Assembly: GCA_028282395.1 (NCBI GenBank)
Contig: JANQHY010000111.1
Location: forward strand, 1 to 10,425
DNA length: 10,425 bases
DNA from: Gammaproteobacteria bacterium
GTDB taxonomy: Bacteria > Pseudomonadota > Gammaproteobacteria > UBA12402
Direction: 5' to 3'
Each line of letters begins with the position of its first letter. Position 1 is the first letter of the stretch. The position numbers and the translations under genes were made by a program. Below the pieces are notes generated by a model. It worked only from the letters and a program-made list of their open reading frames with translations, was not told the origin of the DNA and did no database searches. Positions 5,628 through 10,425 of the stretch are shown here, one piece after another.

Positions 5628-6956
5628 TTATCTCAACGATGCAATTGCTTGTTGAGTAATCTGTTGCAATTCATCAACGGTTGTTTTTGTTGTATTAAGT
5701 GGTGGCAGCCAGTAGATTGTATTACCGAGTGGGCGTAACAGTGCGCCAAGTTCAACAGCTTTTTGATAAACTTCATAGCCGAGACGACGATTCGGTTGCT
5801 CACAAATAAGGTCGGCAGCAACCATAGCACCAACGCCGCGAACGTTTTGTAAGCGCTGAGTCTGTTGTGCAACTTGCTGCATGGCGCATAACATCACGTC
5901 ACCTAATTCGCTAGCTTGTCGACATAGCGGTTGCTCATTAAATAGCGTCAGCACTTCAGAAGCAATGCTGGCAGCCAGGGCATTGCCTGAATAGGTGTGT
6001 GAATGTAGAAAAGCTTTACCGCTGGCATAATCATCATAGAACAGTTGATACATAGCATCACTGGTCAACATAACACTTAGTGGCAACCAACCCGAGGTTA
6101 ACCCTTTTGATAGGCAGACAAAATCAGCAACGATATCGGCATGTTCGCAAGCAAGCATTTTGCCACTGCGGCCGATACCGGTCATGATTTCATCGGCAAT
6201 AAGATGAATATTATGTTGTTGTGTCCACTGGCGTAACCGTTTTAATAAATCCGCTGAGTAGATCTTCATGTTGCCGGCACCCTGGATAATGGGTTCGACA
6301 ATTAATGCCGTTGCATTCTCGCTATAGGGCTCAAGGACAGTGACAATTTTTTCCCAGCTGTCACGACAGTCATGCCATAGTGGATCAGTAGGGCCAGAGA
6401 CATAAGGAATATTTTCAATAAAGTGGCAGTCAGATAGCAGCGTTTTGTAGGGGTCTTTATAGAGACCGAGATCACTGACACTCATCGCGCCTGCTGTTTC
6501 ACCATGGTAGCCATTACTCAATGCAATAAACTTTGTGCGCTGCTGGTCACCGGCAATTTGGCGCGCATGTAGACTCATTTTCATCGCTGCTTCCACAACA
6601 CACGAGCCATCGCTGGCATACAATACTTTATCAAGTGTTGGTGTCAGTGTTGCCAACTGCTCTGACAGCTTTACAATCACCTCATTGGTAGTATTAGCAA
6701 GAATCACATGTTCGAATTTTTCTATCTGTTGATAGAGTGCCTGTTTTAGGCGTGGGTGACCATGGCCAAGCGATTTGCACCACCAGCTTGAGACGGCATC
6801 GATAAGTTTTTTGCCGTTTTGTAACTCAAGGTAACTGCCCGATGCGGATTCGACAATCAGCGGTTTGAAAGTTTCATAGTCCTTCATTTGCGAGCAAGGG
6901 TGCCAGAGATGGCGCAGGTCGCGGTCAATAAGCAAGTTATCGCTGATTTCTATCAT
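5628..6956 (-). CDS. bioA: Adenosylmethionine-8-amino-7-oxononanoate aminotransferase
   Basis: A 442-residue class III PLP aminotransferase. It makes 7,8-diaminopelargonate from 8-amino-7-oxononanoate, in E. coli with S-adenosylmethionine as amino donor, the antepenultimate step of biotin synthesis. Visible marks are RHLWHPCSQMKDY at the N terminus, AVSSWWCKSLGHGHP (54-68, with the substrate-site Trp pair), the SNGYHGET motif with Tyr150, IVEPIIQGAG (219-228), LIADEIMTGIGRSGK (252-266) with Asp255 to the PLP ring nitrogen, and CLSKGLTSGW with the Schiff-base Lys284. FLHSHTYSGN replaces the E. coli FMHGPTFMGN version, as in many other BioA proteins. All catalytic residues and the length are normal. 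The start is supported by an AGGGGGG ribosome-binding site about 8 bp upstream and by a promoter. It points away from bioB as in classical divergent biotin loci, but the P-type ATPase gene lies between them. Confidence 0.95.
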   Translation of the reverse strand: MIEISDNLLIDRDLRHLWHPCSQMKDYETFKPLIVESASGSYLELQNGKKLIDAVSSWWCKSLGHGHPRLKQALYQQIEKFEHVILANTTNEVIVKLSEQLATLTPTLDKVLYASDGSCVVEAAMKMSLHARQIAGDQQRTKFIALSNGYHGETAGAMSVSDLGLYKDPYKTLLSDCHFIENIPYVSGPTDPLWHDCRDSWEKIVTVLEPYSENATALIVEPIIQGAGNMKIYSADLLKRLRQWTQQHNIHLIADEIMTGIGRSGKMLACEHADIVADFVCLSKGLTSGWLPLSVMLTSDAMYQLFYDDYASGKAFLHSHTYSGNALAASIASEVLTLFNEQPLCRQASELGDVMLCAMQQVAQQTQRLQNVRGVGAMVAADLICEQPNRRLGYEVYQKAVELGALLRPLGNTIYWLPPLNTTKTTVDELQQITQQAIASLR

Positions 6957-6982
6957 AATAGTTTCCCCCCTTTTTTAAGATT

Positions 6983-7012
6983 ACTCTATTATTGCTTAAT
7001 GGAGTTTGTCAA
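6983..7012 (-). promoter_or_regulatory. Promoter of bioA
   Basis: On the minus strand, a consensus -35 TTGACA (7012-7007) lies 18 bp from a -10 TAGAGT (6988-6983; 4 of 6 matches). A ribosome-binding AGGGGGG follows before the ATG at 6956. The E. coli BirA operator pattern (TTGTAAACC-N-GGTTTACAA) is not present. Confidence 0.5.
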
Positions 7013-7118
7013 GGCTTATCTCTTGCGTTAATCATGCCTGTTACCATGCCAGTCTCGTTTTTTCTGCTTCTCTATGAGAGTTGATTTCATTGGAGCCATC
7101 AAGTTTATCGGATAATTT

Positions 7119-9608
7119 TCAGACTGTACATTCTTCAATGGTCATGTTCTCATCTCGGTCGGGTATCAGATCGATGTTTTTATTTAACAGATTTTCATTA
7201 CCTTCATTCATTTTTCTCTCTTTATCAACACAAAAAAGTGTGTGTACGTTACTTTCTGAGAGAATTGAGTCAGTGTTGATGGTTTTATTATGTTTATACC
7301 ACAAAAACGATAATACAAAAGCGGCCTGTAGAAACATAGCGGCAACAAAAAACGCTGGATTGACTGTAATCAATGTCACGGCAAGTATAATTGGTAATAC
7401 AATAACAAGAAAATTATAACACATTGTAAAAATCAGCATAGCTTTAATATGTGCAGCACTATCTTCGGCAATGATGATTGCATTAAGAATAGGCTGTAGA
7501 TCGGGGCTGTTAATGCAGATATCACTATCTTGGCGGTTTTGTTTGCTAGCACAGTCAGTGGCAATTTTCAGGTCGGCACAGGAAAAGGCGGATAGATCAT
7601 TGAGTGCGTCGCCAATCATGGCAACGCCTTTGCAATCATCTCTATTCTTAATTTTTTTAATATAGGTTTCTTTATTTGTGCAATCGGCGTAGATATGGTC
7701 TTCGTTAATACCAAGTTCACGGGCATAATATTTTGCAGTCTCTTTATCCGTTCCTGTACAGATAAATATTTTCTTTCTTCTTGCCACTAAAGTCTGAATA
7801 ATTTGCGCAGAATCTGTTCTTAATGAGTCCAGTAGCACCATTTCGCCAATTATCTGTTTCTCTTTCACTAAAAAGAGTGTATGGCCAACACGATTCTTAG
7901 GTTGAGGACTATTATGATTAATGCCGAGGTGGTTGAGCATAGTAATATTACCGATATAGTATTTTTCCCCGTCAATTTCTACACCAACACCTGACTTTAT
8001 ATTTGCTAGCGTCTTAATTGAATTGTAATGTAAAGTCGAATGACCTTTCGGCAGATTTTTTTGTGCAAACTCAAGTACGGCTTGTCCAAAAATGTTATTT
8101 TCACTGTTGGCATTCTCTTCGATTATTGTTAGAATCGAAAAGAAAAAATTATTGTCTTCCCCGGAAAGATTCTTACATTGTTCAACTGTCAATTTCCCTT
8201 TTGTTAGCGTTCCATTCAAATCAAAAACGTAGGTATCAATACTGTTTATCCTATTCAGTACTGCGGTCGATTTTAATTCGGCGCCATATTTGGCTGATTT
8301 GTTTAATGCCATTTTCTTTCCTAACGGTTTAATCCAGCCAAGCACACAGGGACATGCGCCACTAATCTGTGACAAGCAGATGGCAATGGCAGCTAATGGG
8401 CCAAGGAAATAGCCGGCAATGATGGCAGAGATGATGGCGATAATTAAAATAGAGGGAATAAAGATGCTAACGAGTTTATTGGAAAATCTTTCCAGCTTAT
8501 TATTGGTATTTTCCCCTTGAGAAGAGGCTTCATTCTTTGGTGCATTAATACGTTTTTCCAAGTCAACAAGATAACAGTTCTGATAGTTTTTTGTGACCGT
8601 TAACTGAATCATCCCACTGGTAACGCGCATTCCTGAAACAAAATCATCGATTTTATCAGATGCTATCGGATGAATGCGGCCATTAAATGCTTTTGTGCAA
8701 ATTCTCCCATTACCGGCCTGACGCTCTCCATCTAATGGAATAACCTCTCCGGCATTAACTTGAATGATATCGCCAATAATTACTTGTTTGATATCTGTTA
8801 ATACAAAATTCTCATCTCTTTTTACGAGAACCTTATTAGGCAAAATTGAAGTAAGCTTTATCTTCTCTTTTACCTTATCATGATATTTTTTTTCAAGATA
8901 TTTTCCGCCGCACATTCCAGCTACGATCAGCAATGGCGTGATAGGCCAAGTTAATGGAATGAAGCTTAAAAATAGCGATGCTATTACCAATCCCCATGAT
9001 AATGCCACGCCAATAGTAAACAAACTATCCATTGTCAGCATTCGGCGCTTGAATAGATATTTGCATGCAGCTTTAAAATGTTTCCAACCGCCATAAAGGG
9101 TGACGACAAAAGAGAAGCCAAATAGGGTCATTAAGGCAATAAAGGGAATGGTCACGCCTAGCAGGCTAAGTGTGAGTAAAGTAAAGCCAAATAGATAGGC
9201 AAGTAATGACTTGGTTAAATCTGACTGTAGCCACCCCGCGCGCTTGCTATTTTTCTTAGGTTTTTCTAATAATGGCTTGCTTTTGCTTTGTTGGGTAGAT
9301 TCGTTTATGGGTTGTTGTGGCAAAATATTGTCTGAAGGCTGTTTACGCTTGTTAATTGCCTGACAATCAAGCCCGATATCTTCGATTTCATCGCAGAGCA
9401 TCTCTTCAATATTCCTAAGTGTTTTTTCATTAATAGGATTAATGCTAGCAAGCGTGACGGTTGCACTCTCCTCGATAAGATTTGCCTTGCTTCTCAAGAC
9501 TTTAATGTTTTCAGGATATTCTGCACCATTGATTATTTTCTCTACCGCACCTGTACAAACGACACAGGTCATCCCTTTTACTTCAAAGAGTAGTGTTTTT
9601 GTATACAT
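7119..9608 (-). CDS. P1B-type heavy-metal ATPase with degenerate catalytic motifs
   Basis: An 829-residue membrane protein with CopA-like layout. An N-terminal HMA domain carries KGMTCVVC (Cys15, Cys18); a Gln/Ser/Lys-rich linker (86-125) follows. Next come four transmembrane segments (about 134-233, with LTMDSL 191-196), the actuator domain (240-350), TM5, TM6 with the metal motif SGACPC (Cys419, Cys421), the P/N domains (455-700) and TM7-8 (722-770, with CYN...LP). Such pumps export Cu(I) or related ions from the cytoplasm. Several hallmark motifs are changed: TGE is NGR (309-311), DKTGTLT is DLNGTLT (Asp463 kept), SEHP is SENN (502-505), TGD is TGT (618-620) and GDGxND is GDALND (666-671, both Asp kept). 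The usual M..SS of TM8 is MFLQA. About 58 hydrophilic residues follow TM8, more than typical. The frame is intact, so it is not an obvious pseudogene. It may be a slow or altered pump, or a metal sensor. A weak AAGAGA ribosome-binding site precedes the ATG. Confidence 0.85.
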   Translation of the reverse strand: MYTKTLLFEVKGMTCVVCTGAVEKIINGAEYPENIKVLRSKANLIEESATVTLASINPINEKTLRNIEEMLCDEIEDIGLDCQAINKRKQPSDNILPQQPINESTQQSKSKPLLEKPKKNSKRAGWLQSDLTKSLLAYLFGFTLLTLSLLGVTIPFIALMTLFGFSFVVTLYGGWKHFKAACKYLFKRRMLTMDSLFTIGVALSWGLVIASLFLSFIPLTWPITPLLIVAGMCGGKYLEKKYHDKVKEKIKLTSILPNKVLVKRDENFVLTDIKQVIIGDIIQVNAGEVIPLDGERQAGNGRICTKAFNGRIHPIASDKIDDFVSGMRVTSGMIQLTVTKNYQNCYLVDLEKRINAPKNEASSQGENTNNKLERFSNKLVSIFIPSILIIAIISAIIAGYFLGPLAAIAICLSQISGACPCVLGWIKPLGKKMALNKSAKYGAELKSTAVLNRINSIDTYVFDLNGTLTKGKLTVEQCKNLSGEDNNFFFSILTIIEENANSENNIFGQAVLEFAQKNLPKGHSTLHYNSIKTLANIKSGVGVEIDGEKYYIGNITMLNHLGINHNSPQPKNRVGHTLFLVKEKQIIGEMVLLDSLRTDSAQIIQTLVARRKKIFICTGTDKETAKYYARELGINEDHIYADCTNKETYIKKIKNRDDCKGVAMIGDALNDLSAFSCADLKIATDCASKQNRQDSDICINSPDLQPILNAIIIAEDSAAHIKAMLIFTMCYNFLVIVLPIILAVTLITVNPAFFVAAMFLQAAFVLSFLWYKHNKTINTDSILSESNVHTLFCVDKERKMNEGNENLLNKNIDLIPDRDENMTIEECTV

Positions 9609-9630
9609 AAATATCTCTTAATTTTAAACA

Positions 9631-9659
9631 ATTACTTCAATTCTACGATCTCCTGTCAG
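9631..9659 (-). promoter_or_regulatory. Possible promoter of the P-type ATPase gene
   Basis: On the minus strand, CTGACA (9659-9654) and AGTAAT (9636-9631) are 17 bp apart, with 5/6 and 4/6 consensus matches. The leader to the ATG at 9608 would be very short. I see no CueR-type spacer or other metal-regulator site. Confidence 0.3.
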
Positions 9660-9660
9660 G

Positions 9661-9737
9661 GTTGCGTGGAAGAGCCTATGCCTAGTACTGCATGAGGATG
9701 AATTCCACGTTAGAGCTCGTCAGACATAGGCAACTCT
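9661..9737. repeat. Interlocking inverted repeats upstream of the ATPase gene
   Basis: CGTGGAA (9665-9671) pairs with TTCCACG (9703-9709), and GCCTATGCCT (9674-9683) pairs with AGACATAGGC (9722-9731) with one mismatch. The arms alternate (A, B, A', B'), which is a pseudoknot topology if transcribed. GTTGC at 9661 can also pair with GCAAC at 9730-9734. The segment is more GC-rich than the flanks and encodes no ORF. It matches no riboswitch or tRNA that I recognise; a small mobile repeat is an alternative. Confidence 0.4.
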
Positions 9738-9791
9738 ACTAAATTTGCACCATAATGTCCTCTTTTTTTGCCATCTATATTTGCGCTGTTC

Positions 9792-9820
9792 TTGACCAAA
9801 ATCACAAACTAACCTATAGT
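9792..9820 (+). promoter_or_regulatory. Promoter of bioB
   Basis: -35 TTGACC (9792-9797) and -10 TATAGT (9815-9820) have an exact 17-bp spacer, each one base from consensus. Transcription should start near 9827, leaving a leader of about 28 bases. Confidence 0.7.
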
Positions 9821-9822
9821 TT
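9806..9822. promoter_or_regulatory. Operator-like dyad over the bioB -10 box
   Basis: AAACTA (9806-9811) and TAGTTT (9817-9822) form a perfect dyad with a 5-bp centre, covering the -10 box, where a bound repressor would block RNA polymerase. It is not the E. coli BirA operator, nor the BioR site TTATCTATAA as I recall it. The regulator is therefore unknown. Confidence 0.4.
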
Positions 9823-9842
9823 CTCCATTCTAAAATAATCAT

Positions 9843-9848
9843 AGGGGA
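9843..9848 (+). promoter_or_regulatory. Ribosome-binding site fixing the bioB GTG start
   Basis: AGGGGA lies six bases before GTG at 9855. It is the reason for choosing this non-ATG start; the next in-frame ATG (9975) would remove the conserved N-terminal region. Confidence 0.75.
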
Positions 9849-9854
9849 AATAGC

Positions 9855-10425
9855 GTGGAGCAGCAGCAATCTAATTGGGATGAGAAAGCCATTCATCAAC
9901 TCTACGAATTGCCTTTTTCTGAATTAATACAACGCGCTTATAGTGCCTATAAGGAAAATTTTGATGCGACTAAGATGGAGCTGTGTACACTGTTAAGTAT
10001 TAAAACTGGCGCCTGTCCGGAAGATTGCGCATATTGTTCACAAAGTGGGCATTACAAGACCGGTTTAAAGAAGGAGCGCATGTTTGATGTTGAATCAGTC
10101 ATTGAGAAAGCCAAAGCTGCCAAAGCCAATGGTGCTAAACGGTTTTGCATGGCAGCTGCTTGGCGCAATCCGCCAAAAAAGGACTTTCCTGCCGTTATTG
10201 AGATGGTGAAGGCAATTAAGGAGTTGGGATTGGAGGCGTGTGTGTCACTAGGCACAGCCGATGAAGAGCAACTGAAACAACTCAAAGAGGCAGGATTGGA
10301 TTACTATAATCATAACCTCGATACGTCGCCAGAGCATTATAAAAAGATTATTACCACGCGCAGCTATGAGGAGCGTCTCAATACCCTCGACATGGTACAG
10401 AAAGCCGGTATTAATACCTGCTGTG
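9855..10425 (+). CDS. bioB: Biotin synthase, 3' end outside window
   Basis: The first 190 residues of a radical-SAM biotin synthase, which inserts sulfur into dethiobiotin in the last step of biotin synthesis. It starts with GTG behind a strong ribosome-binding site and its own promoter. [17 protein letters not shown] holds the [4Fe-4S]/SAM cysteines Cys54, Cys58 and Cys61 (E. coli 53, 57, 60). Cys98 in RFCMAAAWR, Cys129 in ACVSLG and Cys189 in NTCC align with the three [2Fe-2S] cysteines of E. coli BioB (97, 128, 188). The sequence [13 protein letters not shown] followed by [10 protein letters not shown] is nearly family-perfect. Nothing is missing up to the window edge; the remaining ~130 residues, with the Arg ligand, lie beyond. 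More biotin genes (bioF, bioC or bioD) may follow downstream, but that is inference. It is divergent from bioA with the ATPase gene between. Confidence 0.96.
   Translation, partial: MEQQQSNWDEKAIHQLYELPFSELIQRAYSAYKENFDATKMELCTLLSIKTGACPEDCAYCSQSGHYKTGLKKERMFDVESVIEKAKAAKANGAKRFCMAAAWRNPPKKDFPAVIEMVKAIKELGLEACVSLGTADEEQLKQLKEAGLDYYNHNLDTSPEHYKKIITTRSYEERLNTLDMVQKAGINTCC

Noticed and set aside
6983..7012. E. coli-type BirA operator at bioA or bioB
   Set aside because: The TTGTAAACC...GGTTTACAA pattern is absent from both upstream regions.
7081..7419. Open frames of 60-110 codons on the strand opposite the ATPase, BioA, LysO and hydrolase genes
   Set aside because: They lie wholly inside clearly recognised genes, show no protein-family pattern and lack good ribosome-binding sites.
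7119..9608. Pseudogene call for the ATPase
   Set aside because: The frame is intact over 829 codons with ordered domains and preserved metal-binding cysteines, so decay is not shown.
1..10425. CRISPR arrays, tRNA or rRNA genes, complete insertion sequences
   Set aside because: No regularly spaced direct repeats, cloverleaf pattern, rRNA sequence or transposase motif was seen on either strand.

Overview
The window looks like an AT-rich gammaproteobacterial chromosome. The clues are an E. coli-like BioB, BioA and LysO, strong sigma70-type promoters, and a beta-helix surface-type protein. A host-associated lineage such as Legionellales is possible, but that is inference and I cannot place a genus.

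Left part (1-3245). The window opens inside a right-handed beta-helix protein with Pmp-like FxxN/GGA repeats (+ strand, 5' end missing). It ends in a GC-rich hairpin segment that seems to supply its last codons. Convergent to it (- strand) is a flavoprotein of the cytokinin-dehydrogenase (CKX) type, with the flavin-linking His and catalytic Asp in place. Inverted copies of a short motif (GGTTGTGCCG) flank this gene. A 320-bp gap follows that holds hairpins but no gene.

Middle part (3246-5627). A secreted metallo-beta-lactamase-fold hydrolase (- strand) and a LysO-type lysine exporter (+ strand) are transcribed divergently. Their two well-formed promoters lie back to back around a CAG-N11-CTG dyad. 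A perfect AT-rich hairpin separates lysO from the convergent bioA.

Right part (5628-10425). bioA (- strand) and bioB (+ strand, GTG start, cut by the window end) catalyse the third and fourth steps of biotin ring assembly. They form the familiar divergent biotin arrangement, but a 2.5-kb P1B-type ATPase gene sits between them. This ATPase keeps its metal-binding CxxC and CPC motifs and the phosphorylated Asp. It has altered TGE, DKTG, SEHP and TGD motifs and carries a long extra C-terminal tail. bioA and bioB each have their own strong promoter; that of bioB overlaps an AAACTA-N5-TAGTTT operator-like dyad. Next to it lies a compact region of interlocking inverted repeats.

The observations most worth following are the motif-degenerate ATPase between bioA and bioB, the bacterial CKX-like flavoprotein with its flanking repeats, and the unusual residue in LysO.
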